NCBI RefSeq assembly: GCF_023856365.1
Contig: NW_026042691.1
Span: forward strand, 55,358-119,357
Source: Brienomyrus brachyistius
Lineage: Eukaryota > Chordata > Actinopteri > Osteoglossiformes > Mormyridae
Reading direction: 5' to 3'
Length of the DNA stretch: 64,000 bases
Shown here: in pieces, positions 1 through 21,300 of the stretch
How the letters are laid out: each line of letters starts with the position of its first letter
Numbering within the stretch: the stretch's first letter is position 1
Made by a program: the position numbers and the translations under genes
Notes under the pieces: generated by a model
Seen by the model: only the letters and a program-made list of their open reading frames with translations
Databases searched by the model: none
Told to the model about the DNA's origin: nothing

Positions 1-959
1 GAAGAAGGAAAAACATGCAAAGTAAAAAAAACAAACAAAAATAAAAAACAATATCCAAAGAAGAAGGAAAAAAACATCCAAAGGGAGAAAACAAGAACTG
101 AAGGGCAAACGAGGTAGGAGGAAATACAAATTTCGTTTCAGCACCGTTGGAGTGCCAAGCCGTGAAAAGCATTTGGCCAGAAGACAAGGTAAGTGTTGTA
201 GCTGTTATTTTAAAACAGCGCTTTTCAAAATGCTGCTTTATAATCGTTTGAGATCGTTAGCCAGTGTGACAGCTGAAGGCTTTTTGAGTTTACCAACATA
301 AAGTTTTATTTCTGTATTAGGACATTGTCAGGAACAATGATGTGTTCATCGCTATGATGTGGTCAAAAAGCGATGCATTGAATCTTAGAAACATTTGTGA
401 TTTTTCAAACGATGCTTTTCCTTTTATTTAATCAGTAAAATTTCCATCGGTTTTATATAGTGCCCCTTGAAATATGTCTTTAGCTCATTTTCCGGGCATT
501 TTACTAGAATGCATCCTGAGAAATACACAAGCTCTGCTGCATTTCCGTGCCTCGATGTTTAGTGCCGAGTATAATTGTTGCAGTTGCCTTTTATATATTC
601 CATGAGACCTGTTGGTACCAAGAGAAGTGTGAGACTGTCAGGGTGAATTTATCATACAATCGCACGCATAAATACCTGAGGGTTGCCAGTCCTTTTGCGT
701 TGTTACAGGAGGACTAGAGCTGACGAGTGTGTTTCTACACACTATCAAGGGCATTGTAGTACAGTTTTCTCAGGTGGGAGAATGCTGCCGATCTCCTATT
801 TGACAATACAGCCCTTGATATATTAGAATATTACAGAACTAGAAGCCTTTTGCAAGGAAGAATGTGAGAAAATCCCAAGTACAAGAACTGAAAGCCTTTC
901 AGCTGGCTATAAGAAGCGCTTGTAAGCTGTGATATCTGGCAGAGGAGGTGTTACTAAGT
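1..959. other. non-coding stretch, no feature recognised
   Basis: No conserved coding exon, RNA gene or clear repeat was recognised on either strand. The segment is moderately AT-rich. Since CLCN7 coding sequence starts in mid-gene at 4096, this is most likely intron or upstream sequence of that gene, but nothing here proves it. Confidence 0.4.
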
Positions 960-964
960 ACTGA

Positions 965-1192
965 TTACGTAGGGTGCCCAAACTTTTGCAGAGTGCCATA
1001 ATAATGTTTTTATTTTGTAATTTTGTTCAATTTATGGCATAAAAAGTAACTATTCATCAATGTTTGCTGAAAATATTGTGTATTTTCCCCCCAGTTCCTA
1101 AAGAGACTGTATTAACTGATATTGTTGCTTTTGTAATTGAAAAGATGTTATTTGTCAAGGGGTGCCAAACCTTTGCATAAGACTGTACACAG
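965..1192. mobile_element. Tc1/mariner-type non-autonomous relic
   Basis: The stretch opens with GGTGCCCAAACTTTTGCAGA and closes with GGTGCCAAACCTTTGCATAA. Phrases of this kind are typical of the ends of decayed Tc1/mariner elements in fish. No transposase frame remains. The limits are approximate and the family is assigned from the end motif only. Confidence 0.4.
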
Positions 1193-1379
1193 TGTGTGTA
1201 TGTGTTTATGTGAGTGTGTGTCTGTGTGTGTCTTTATATATATATATGTGTGTGTGTGTGTGTATATATTTCTGTATATGCATGTGTATATATATATTTA
1301 TATATAGTTCACACACATTCAAACTTATTTGAATACACATTCAAAATAATTTTTATTATTATTATTTTCGTTTTTTTTT

Positions 1380-3740
<2,361 letters not shown>

Positions 3741-4043
3741 CACCCGAAGCTCTGATCTCAGATCAGTTCCATGCCTCCAGAATCTAATGTTACCCTCAAG
3801 GAAGAAGGGAAGCTATGATGAGTAAAAAAAAGGTTATTAGAGTGTCCTGTCAGCGTTGGGCTTCTTCGGCCTCCGCCATTGATTTTTCGGTTTCAGGATG
3901 GAAAGTACAAGGTGGCTCTGTGTTGATGAATAATCCAGGAAAAAAATGCCACAAAGGCATGGAGTCACACCAGTGGAGTCTTATCCTTGCAATAAAGACC
4001 CCTGTATGACCTTTGCTGAATATTTCCAGTTTAGTGGAGCTGA

Positions 4044-10439
<6,396 letters not shown>

Positions 10440-10707
10440 TGCGTGGAAGGCGACTGCCGCGCTGCTCACCAGGCCAACCCCCCCTGCCCCCAGTCAGCCC
10501 CCGCCAGAACCCGCACCGGTCGTGCATTTCAGCAAAGTCCGGAACCCGGGATGCCAATGACTGACTTTCTGGTTTCGTTCACCGAGGGTTGGTTGTGATG
10601 GGGGAGGGGATCGATTCCATGTGTGTTTTGCGACTTTTTGTTGCCCCCTCCCAGTTTGCACATAAAATAATTTATCCGTTATGTTTTTAAAGCACTTCAG
10701 AGAGAGA

Positions 10708-10777
<70 letters not shown>

Positions 10778-10879
10778 TTCTACACACACTTGGGTGTCAG
10801 TCCCGCTCTGTGGTCATTTGCAAAGCTTTGGTAGCATTGTGATATACATTAGTGTAAATGTGTAAAAAGCATTTCAAGC

Positions 10880-10925
<46 letters not shown>

Positions 10926-12290
10926 GCCAGGCCAATAACGTTCCTCTTTTACTCAGAGTTTTTTGAGTGTGGTCTATTGACAGAGGGTACCACAGTTTTC
11001 TTGTGACTTTAGTTTTACTTTAGGGGAAGTTAATTTTCCTCTCCCAGATAATTGTCTTGCACATTGTACCATTAACCAATGCCTCCCACCCCTCCCATGC
11101 CAGTGTAGGTAAGACCAACCCTGCCCCCCCCCCCCCCCCCCCGGAAAAACCCTGACTCGCTTTGACCTTTTTCTCTCATGCTGGATGCTAGCGGTTTTTA
11201 ACATACAGTGTTTTTTCTCGTGAATTCGCCCATTGGCTGACTGCCACACTGCCTGCGTCCTCCCCCACCCACGCCAGTACGTGACAGTATGTATCCCCCC
11301 CACCCCGGGTGATTCTCCAGGTCCTGTGTTTTTGATGGCGATTTGTCTCTTGTTGCGCCGTACAGCCTCTAGGTGGCAGAAACCCTGGTTTCTGATATAT
11401 ACCTGAATAAATTATGCAAATCGGGGTCAGGTTTACATGGGTCGGGTGCCAAACAATGCCAGTAGTGTGTGTGTGTGTGTGTGGGGGGGTGACTTCACAG
11501 GTGCTCTCCTGAAAATGTGTGTATATCATTGTTTTTAAATGGCACTTACTGAAAGCAGAGTGGGGTTCAGGGCAGCTTAATGATTTGCAAGGTGACCATG
11601 GGTCGTGTTTGGCCAAGGGGGCGCTAGTGTGTTGAGGAAAGGAACTTATTCTGGTCTTTGCAGGCTGTGCTAGAAACCCAAACCCACCCCCATGGCTGTA
11701 TGTGGCTCCGCACTTTAAATGCTTCTTACCCCACCTCGTTTCCCATCTGCGCCCTACAACTTACAAATCCTTGCAATGTCACGTGCAAGGGGGCCCCCTA
11801 CTGGCCAAGCAAGGCCCTACAGTCGCTGGTGCCCTTGGGGGTCCAGCCGTACAGTTTTTGCCAACAGCAGAGTTTACACTTTGACTAGTTATGTGCTGTT
11901 TAGTTATTTTGTTTTTAATTAAGGTGAACTTGCCTAAGTGACCCTGATCAGTTAAATAGGGTTTTTACCCACCCAACAAGCCTATCGAAAATGGACATAC
12001 CAGTTAAACGGTAAACGATGTGAATCCCTTATCAGATTTTGATTTTATTCTGAATATTAAATGTCGTGTTTTAACTCAACCTTAAATAAATTAAAGTATC
12101 TCCATTTTAAAGAGCACTGTGACTGGATGAGAGAATTGTTTCGGCGTTGGCAAGTACCACCTTAGCGTACATTTATAGAAACGGCTGAAATATACTGGAT
12201 AATTTTGCATAATTTTTATTTTGCCAAGCTTGATTTTCTTCTGTGATTTCTGAAATCTAATAAAGGTTTTGATGCATATGCCTATTTGTA
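10440..12290 (+). other. CLCN7 3' untranslated and downstream region
   Basis: This follows the CLCN7 stop codon. It contains a (GA)n(TG)n microsatellite at 10699-10776, a (GA)n run at 10887-10921 and a C-run near 11124-11142. Possible poly(A) signals AATAAA lie at 11406-11411 and 12259-12264; the second is followed by T/G-rich sequence and is the better candidate. A CTCF-like phrase lies near 11387. No other gene is seen. Confidence 0.5.
12259..12264 (+). terminator. candidate CLCN7 poly(A) signal
   Basis: Canonical AATAAA followed within 30 bp by T/G-rich sequence. It would give a 3' UTR of about 1.8 kb; the earlier AATAAA at 11406 is an alternative. Not provable from sequence alone. Confidence 0.35.
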
Positions 12291-15074
12291 TTGCACGAGT
12301 CAGTCATGCTGTTTAATAAGAATCATTTGTATTTATACAAACAATGATAAAAAAATTATTGTATTAAATGGCGTGTTTGATGATACTGCTGGTGACTCCG
12401 TGGCACTCTTTGAGCAACGTGTCCGTATCCTAATTTTCTACCTTCTGACACACAAATTCTCAGACTAAATGAGATTACTGCAGTCCCGTTGCCGGGGTAA
12501 TGCAATTGTTTAGGTGGATGTCGCTGAATGCATTTCAGTGGGAGGTCCAGAAAGCCTGGGACGCGATTTGACGGGGTAGAAATGAGATGAACGGTTCTGT
12601 TGTACCTTGCAGATTTGTACCTTGCAGATTTCCCTCGATTTGCTTATTAGTTGCTGGAAATCAATATTTAAAAAAAAATGTGCGTTGAACATGCCTTTCC
12701 ATCCCGATCCATGAACCCAGTTTTCCCAGATATCAGCAAAACAATGAGAAATTCTATATATAAAAAAAAAAAAATCAACATTTGATTAAGTTTTATTAAT
12801 GCTTGCTTTCATGTTAAAAAATTTTGGTGCACAATTTAATTTTTTTTTTAACACACAACATTTGGTTGAAATTGTAACGTGGAACATCAAGTCTGGGGCG
12901 CAGTTAAGGGGGGGAGATTAGGACAGTAAAAAACTTGGAACATAACTGCATTGGTGTGGGTTTGTGGCCCAATATGATATGCATTCATGGGGCCCAAATT
13001 CTCTAGCAGAATCACAGCATAGATTTCTTTGTATATTTTTTAGGTTTAAAGGACTCCGGAGATTGAGATATTGTGTTTTTAAAGTTTCCTTGGACTCCCA
13101 CAGTAAATTTTACAGAGCTGGGGTCTCCATAACTTTTGCTGTGCAATAAATTTTGCTGACTGGGAAAGGGGGGGGGGGTTCCCCAAGATTTTTGCCGGCT
13201 CGCCTACCCATCGGCTCACCTTGAAAATGCCCAAAATGCCACCTGGCTGTTCAGCCCTGCTATAAAGTTGCAGAAAGACACGACGTTGTACTGTGACCTT
13301 ACGATGTTACAGATCCGAGAAATAGCGTACTAAGCAGCACGTGTTTCCCTGCTGTGTTAAGGTGGGCCTTAGAAACCCATAACGCACTAATGCAGCTCTG
13401 GATGGCGGGCTATGCGTCAGTAATGCTGTCAGAGAAGATTCACTCATTAGTCTGATGTGAACTTAATCAGATTATGGGTCCTTTTTAGTCGCAGAATACA
13501 ACATAATCCATGGCAAATGGACATCGGTGCCGTCTTTATGATGTTATGCTGACAGTGCCTTTAATCCCACCCCCCACCCCCCACCAATCCCTTTCCCAAC
13601 TTCATGTTGTCTCTTAATCCTGTATGTTTCAGTAATATGAAGACGGAATTTCAGTATTCTCTGTTGCGGTTGTTTTATTTTTATCTCGCGAGTTTCATGC
13701 ATTTTTAAGAACCGCGCAGAACATCAGTTAACTCTGTGCTGCTGGAATCCTGAGGATTGCCTTGATGGGTAGTGTAGGAGTTGAAGGATTTGCGTAGTCA
13801 GATTTAATTTTTTAAAAAGGAAATCTATTAAAAAGTAACATGCAAAGTAGTTTATTATTATTATTTTTTTTTTTTTTTACATAAGAATTTCAAGAGAAAC
13901 TGAGAGCCTCGTTTTAATGGGCTTGTCTGGTAAAGTTAGTTTGACACTTGTACTGCATGTATTATTAAACATTTATCTATCCATCCATCCATCCATCCCG
14001 GCTCCGTCAACATGCAAACTTCAGTAATTCAAAACACTTAGTATTGAGCTTCCATTGTGAGCCTTAGCAGCCAATAAACAAACCGCCAATAATGAATATC
14101 ACAGGCTTTGGTGATGGACACAGACTTCCAGACACGCCCCATATTCCTGACGCATTCCTCACCATGACCCTGTCTACTTCACATTCGCAGCCCAATATTT
14201 CATTCAAACTGGAGTTCGAAAGCTTGTTGGAGCCGAATGGACAATTTTAAAGACCAACATGGCAGAAAATTCAGTTCTGAAAGAAAGGAAGTTTCGATTT
14301 TTAATGAACTTATGAGATGCAGCAGAGATTCATCTTACCCTCAGTAATCTTTAGTTATAGCTTTCAGGGACTGGGATATAGATAATTTAGAAATGTGCTG
14401 CTTTTTAAAACACTAAGTAGGATTCCAATACTTTTCCAAGACACGGTATAATAGTATAATGTATTGTTGGTGCGCTGTGGGAGGGAGGTGCTGTCCTGGC
14501 AGGGGAGACAGGTGACTGAAACCTTTTGTAGCGATTTGTTCCGCCTGTCTGTTGGGCAGAATTTAGTTTGCTCTCTTTGTGCTTCCAGTAAATCTAGGTC
14601 CCGTTCCCATCATACCAGCAAGTCCGTGCAGGGTGGATCTCTGGCTAATCTCTTTTGTTGTTTGATTCCCTCCACGGAGGAAAAAAAAAAGAACTCGAGG
14701 TCACCTGCGGTTCCGAACCACATCTCCAGCAGGTCAGTGATCTCAGAGTAGCACATGCCGTTTATAAGCCAAAAGAAAAATGGTTGAAAAGTACGACACC
14801 TGTGTTATTCTATTTTGGTATTTAAGTGACAGAATTCCACTAAAGGTGAATTAAAAACTTGCTTAATTTATTGAGAAATGCTGAAGAAGTAAATGAACAA
14901 AGGATGAGAGAAGCTGCTGGAATCTGAAGCAGACATGATGCAGGTTCGAAACTGCACAGTTTTGATCTGGAATATGGGACACAATCCACATTATAAGCAC
15001 TGAGCTAAATGCCAAGTTTTAAATGGCTATTTATCTATTACAACCATTGTTTCAGTGAAAGTTGTATGCAGATG
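12291..15074. other. intergenic spacer between convergent CLCN7 and RGS11
   Basis: No conserved exon was recognised. It contains homopolymer A, T and C runs and a short (ATCC)n repeat at 13977-13997. A 95-codon frame at 14464-14751 resembles nothing I recognise and ends in low-complexity sequence, so I do not call it a gene. Confidence 0.4.
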
Positions 15075-15080
15075 TTTATT
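15075..15080 (-). terminator. candidate RGS11 poly(A) signal
   Basis: TTTATT on the plus strand reads AATAAA on the minus strand, about 275 bp after the RGS11 stop. It is a plausible but unproven 3' end signal. Confidence 0.3.
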
Positions 15081-15352
15081 ACTTAGTAATAAGGCAATAT
15101 TTGGCTCAACTATGGTTTGTCTGTTACTAATGAAATAAACTTTTCCTATATATAGAGACACAGGACTTTTCTCACTTCTGATCTAAACCATAATTTAGTC
15201 TGTTCTTATTTAACATGACACTATAATAAAAATACATCCGAAGTTAAAAATCCTGGAAGACTGCGTCAAATAGAGCAGCAGAGCACCGCCCCCAAACAGC
15301 CTCTGTGGGGCAGCAGTGAGCTCAGAGTGCATCCCCCCCCCAGGAGGCAGTG

Positions 15353-18300
15353 TTAGGAAGAGCAGGCTGCTGTGGGACTTGCTGGTGACCCCAGGGACTT
15401 GGTCTTGCCGTTGTCCTCTAAGGCCTGGGCGAAAAGGGCAGGGTTACGGCTGGAGTGCCGCTGGCGTCTCACAAAGGGAAAGACACTGGGGCATGATGGG
15501 AAGGAGAACATGTTAGCGTTCCGCTAACACTTGTGGCACTGCCTTTTCTAAGTCAGCCATGTTGGAAAATCCTTGACTACCGTGGAATTACAAACAGAAA
15601 CTGGAGAGCATCACAGGGGACGCAAAAGCAATTAACATTACAGAACTCTGTGTAGTCTTAGTGACGAAGCTAAGCTGAAGCCAGCAGTTCACACTAAGCC
15701 CAAAAATCCCTGGAATTAATCGTTAACAACCCCAGAAACAGAACCTGTGTGTATCCCACACCAATATGAGTCTTATCCCCTTATATAAAATACATGGAAT
15801 ATATTACAGAAAGACCCCTTTTATAGAAGATAATAGTTTTACCTTTTTTTGGTCTCTTGTGGTTCTATGGCTCTAGCCAGCATGTTTTTGTAGAGATCGG
15901 ACTTTAAATAGCGGGCGTAGGAGTCCTGAGGGTGAGAGGAGAGGCCGAGAGCCCGTTTTAATGAAGCTGTCATCCACTTTCATGGCTGTGCACAGTTAAT
16001 GCTCCTATCTTCTTCATCAGGAAATAGATGTGCATCTGGGCGTCATCCAGGACAAAACGATGTGGGCTTTTCATGCCCTGCAGGGTCTTCTCCATGGTCT
16101 TGCTGTCCACGTTTACCCACTTGCTGGCTCCCGGGGCCAGGAACTGCCTGGGGGGAAGGAAGTGATGAGCCTGAGCTTTGCAGTCCCACTGGGAGTAAGC
16201 AAGTGCCACATCAGGGCCTGCTCTAAATTCAACTGGGATGCAAACTGTCCCACTGGGCCACAAGGTCGCACTCACTTGTAGACCTCTTCCACCTTCTGCG
16301 GGATCGTAGCGCTCTCGCCGTGCCGGATGTCCTCACAGGCCTCCCAGAAACAGAGGTTCTCCACTGTGAATGAAACAGCGCATGCATCAGCTACCTGCAG
16401 GAGGCGCTCATCACGATGCCAATATGGAGGAGAATTGCCTTTCATAGAGGGATCATGATTATTAATTTAGCAGATGCTAGATCCTATTTTTTTTTTTTTT
16501 TGAGAGGGCAGGGTCAGTCAGTCCCTGGAGTAACTGATCGACGGCCCAATAGTGAGGTCACTCAGCTGACTCTGGGATTTGAGCTGATGACCTCCTGCAA
16601 TGAATCCCAATCTGCTGAGTCACACACTGCCCAAATAGGCCCGCAGTGATCAAATAATGAATATGATTCTTACTTGCTGACGATGCCTCCATGAAGCTGA
16701 TCTACTTGGGCGGGGGGGTCTACATGCTGCTCACCACTGAACTCCTTCTCCAGGTACTCCCTGAACTTGCACCGTCCCAGAGGGTCCCTAAGGAGCTCCG
16801 TGAAGCCGAACCCCCATCGTTCCACCCGCAGCTTGGTGGGTGTCTCCACCCTGCACCAGGAGGCGTGGAAGTGAAGAGACGACAGTCACCTCTGGGGGTG
16901 TGGCCCTGAAGAGGCAGGATGGGGCGCGGTAACGCACACTCACATGTCGGCATTCAGCGTCCAGAGTGCCGTGTCATCTGTTATCCAGGGGTTGCTGGGG
17001 GGGCAGCCTTGCATCATGGGGTCATGGTTCAGGTACTGCTCGCTGAACTTAAGGAAGCTGAACACAGAAGACCAGCCATTCCCAGTTTTAGTCCTACTTT
17101 CTATAATCCTTGCAAGTCATCAAATATTCAGGTTCAATGCTGGCATATTCCAGCAAACTGGAGCTCGAAATGGTGACGAAATGATTATACGTCATTGAAC
17201 CCTATAAGGAAATTCTCTTTTCATCTCCTCCATCTTGCTCTCCATAGGTGAGAGAAAGCTTGGTAGCAAAGGGCAGCTGCCCGTAGAGGCTCCCAGGAAC
17301 CTGGGGGTTAAGGGCCTTGTTCAAGGACCCACAAGTGTGCTGAAGCCAGGCTTGAACCGGCGACCTTCTGATCAATATTAAGTAATTATTTGCAGTTAAA
17401 TACAGTTCAATTCAGTTTAATAGTCAACCGGTTTCAATATTAGTTAGGCATCATTAATCCAGGATATGTGTGACTCTGAGATTTATGGTGAAAGATGGAT
17501 GGGCAGATGGACGAAAGAACGAAATAACGAGGTTAGATTTTCACAAAGAGCAGTCCCCAGCATTTTTGTCAGAATTAACATGAAATAGATCCCCCCCCCC
17601 ACCAATCAGAGGCACAGTATACAGAATACCCAGAGATATCCCCCAGTTAGGGACTAATGTGGACTGGTGTCGAACCAGTGGTCCCCCAGCTATGCTGGGA
17701 CTGAGGCTGAATCACAGGTGTTGGGGGGGGGTAGGTGGGGGAGGCTGTTATCCAACCTTTCCAGGCAGATGGAGGACTTGACCCTCGAGCGGCCCAGGGA
17801 TTTCCTGATGTGTTCAATCTGGTGTCGGGAGCCATGAAAAATCACACGGGGAATATAAGAGTCAGAAAAAAGGCACAGCATGGTACACATCCAAGCCCTG
17901 ATAAGAGCCATGCTGTTGTACCTTTAAACAGAATTTGTCAATATCTGAGAGCCAACAAAAGAAAACGACAACACAGATGTAGATCCTTCCGAAGCAATTT
18001 TCTTATGACAGCATTCTTAAGAGCCCACTTAATCACCCTCTTTGGTTGTTCTTGGCAACCATCCCATCAGCTGAAATAGGTTCACTCTAAATTCTTTCAG
18101 GCTTACCTCTCTTTTGTAGTAGTCCGCGTTCTGTTCTGTAAAGAAGGAAGAAACAAAACCGTCTCTAAACATGATATAAGCCACATGTTTATGGGAGTTT
18201 TACTTGCGCAAAAATGTTCTGAGGGCACAAGGTTCATTGGTTCAGAGAGATAACCAATCAGACTGTAGAAGTGGTGGATACAGGCAACTAGAGGAGGGGG

Positions 18301-21300
18301 GGGGGTCAACCAATCAGATGTCTTGTTCCTGCCTCCTCTAGTTCCTTAGACCCACCTCCTCTACAATCTAATTGGTTATCTCTCTGAACCAATCATTTTT
18401 CCTTCTGCCCTCAGAACATTTTTGTGAGGGTAAAACTCCCACGAGCGAATCACATGCAAGGAATCAGACAGTAGGAATTCTGCTCACACTCAGCTCCTGG
18501 CTTTACTAAGCAGACATCCAGTCTAGAAACCATGAATAATATAGCACTATTACGAGTATGTATTGTGGGACTGCTGACGTACTTACGTTAGCATGGAAAA
18601 CGAGAGCAGGAAGTGAGGAAGAAGTGAGACAGAAAGATGAGCACAACGAAGTGCTGTCACACTCACACACGAGCTTCCCTCGGATGCCCTCCCACCAAAA
18701 ACACTGATTATCACTTCACTTCCTTGGGTAATTTGGGGGCCCAAGGCAACAGCCTATTCTGCCTATAGCTGCCATATATATATAGATATTAATATACATA
18801 TTTTTTCTTCATGACTTTGATCTTATCTAGGCCCCGAGCGGCTCTCTTGTTTGCCCGGATCCGGTCCTGTGACTGACAGAGGCGATAAACAGCAGGTACT
18901 GGCATTACGGAAAAAATGTATATGCTTAATAAAAAGCTCAGACCAGCTGGACTCGGGAGTTGTGCCGGTTCCTTCGCTCAGGGCCTTGTTCTTGAACGCT
19001 GAATGTTCCCGGCTGCAGAAAATCAGAGGGTGAGAAATCCTTAGCTGAACTTCAGATGAAGAGTGAGCTCGTTTCTCTCAAGCAGACTGACGCCGGTCTA
19101 ACGCTGCATTAATACCCCTTAGCACTACTGGTCACATTTCCCATGATGCCACTGGGTACAGCCCATGGCGACACTGCCCAGTAGGGGACAGTGTGACAGC
19201 TTTCCAAAAGGACCATTCGGTCCTGGAGGGCCAGTCGGTGACACAGTATCCATGATCAGGACTGGGGTACCCTGCTTTACAGAATAAACTAACCAAATGT
19301 CGATACTGAATGCAATCTGATTTAACATGGTTTCCTTAAATCCCAATTAAAGTGCTTCAGATCAGCTCAGGACTTAACAGCAGAGAGACTATTTGGCAAA
19401 TTATTACGCTGCTATTTGCAATTACATCCATTATCTCTCCGCTAACATGCAGCATTAAGCCTGAGCCGCAGGAATAGAGGTCAGATAATGGATCCGGTAT
19501 TCCGGAGGTGGGATCCTCTTCCAGCTCGTTTAAAAGGCCCAACAAGTGGGGGGGTGGTGGGGGGGGAGACGCAAACACAGCATGTCTGCATTTTAGCTTC
19601 AGGCCGTCTCCCAGTCCCTTCGCACTCCTCTCTCCCAGATCCAAGCATCACCAGTCTTAGCGATGCGTCTCGTGTTTCTCGGGCAAAGAGAAAGGAGGCA
19701 GGAAGCGGCCATTTTGTCATTTGCTGGTTTTAATCCCCCCCCCCCCCCCCAGCTTCCCCCGTCCACCTGGCCGTACCAGAGTGCAGAGCGTCCCTGCCTT
19801 TTAAACACGAGCAGCACCTGACTGGGGGGCCCTACGCTGCGTGGTTTTTGGCTCAACTGTGTTTCCGTCTAATTGGCGTCAAAACGGTGGGTTTCATCAA
19901 TGAAGGTGGTGTGTGGCTGAGCGGGTTGGCAGTCGCCGCCTATGACTGGAAGGTTGCCGGTTTAAATCCCACAGTCAGCAGAGTGACATCACCACTGGAC
20001 CCCTGAGAGAAGTCCCTAAACCCCCAACTGCTCTAGTCTCAATAAAAGGTACATCTGCAAAATAAGCTGAATTTAGGATGTGATCCGCAGCTGCGTGGCT
20101 GCCATTCCCACCTCCTGATGCCGCCCCGGATGGGGATAATGGCCCACATAAACGCTGATGCTTATTAGCCCTGAGAGATGCTGCGCACCCAGCAGAAAGG
20201 GGCCCTAGTGACGGCCGGGATTAAGCCAGATACACACCACACTCTGCTCCTGTCCCACACTTTCATTCTCCACTCTCCTGTGTTATTCATGAACTCCAAA
20301 TTACACTCAGCGAGGGTGCAGTTGCTCATTCCCGCAGCCTGCTGTCCTGTCTGTCTTCTGAAAGCTCTCGTCCCACAGAACATAGGCTTCTTCCCAGCTA
20401 AGTAAATATTTCATGATCACACTGAAGCAGTAGTGGGTTATCAGGCCTGAAGTGATATATTCCTCCCCCACAAAGTATGCATGGAGACACTCTGTGTGTC
20501 TTACTTAACGAAGATAAAACTCCCCCCCCCCCCCCCCCCCCGTGAATTTTGCTGAGCTCAATGCTCTGGAGATGACGGAGATCGAAAATTATACCGGAAA
20601 TGTTCCATATGTCCTTACAGATGTTTCCTTTGCCTTCCTTCATTGAACAAACCCGTTGTCGTGGGAGAGAACTGCACAACCCCCCAGCTCTCTGTGGGGG
20701 AATGGGACCCTGCCTATGCCTTCCTGCCAATCCTGCCAAGTTTCCCCTGTAAGTTGAAGGATCTCCTAACAGGCCTGCATGTAGATTAATGTCATACCCA
20801 GGACAAAGCAATTGCAGGTTAAGGCCCTTGCTGAAAGGCCCAACGGAGTAGAATCACTCTGGGCATTCACAGGATTTGAACCAACAACCTTCCACTTGCT
20901 TGCACAGATCCCTAGGCCCAGAGCCACCACTCTGCCCCACAACCTCAAAAAAATCCTAGAATCGCCCCCAGCCTGAGGCGATATTCGAGCTGCCAAGGTG
21001 CATTGAGTTCAGGTTTACCCAGTGTGTGCTTTACTCTAATCACAGCATACTGGGTTTTCGCCGGGGCAGATGTAGGGAGTCAGGGGTTTCGGGGGAGGTG
21101 CTTACTGGCGGTCTGTTGACGAGCCAGTAGGCCTGTTCCTGACATTCCAGCACGATGCGGTCCGCCTTGCGCCTCTGTTTGGCTGCCCTGGTAGGAGCAG
21201 AGCAGTCGATGGAGAGTCAGAAAGCATACTGGGTAATTAGCATATAGCGGTAATCACTGAACTGCAAGGTAGGGTTTTCATTTTTCTGTTTCCTTTTTCA

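Noticed and set aside
14464..14751. 95-codon frame between CLCN7 and RGS11
   Set aside because: No family motif was recognised, it ends in low-complexity sequence and has no supporting neighbours.
18830..18885. Alternative RGS11 linker exon starting at GACCGGATCCGGG
   Set aside because: It does not match the family and lacks a good donor. The exon at 19012-18944 with EQGPERR fits in both sequence and phase.
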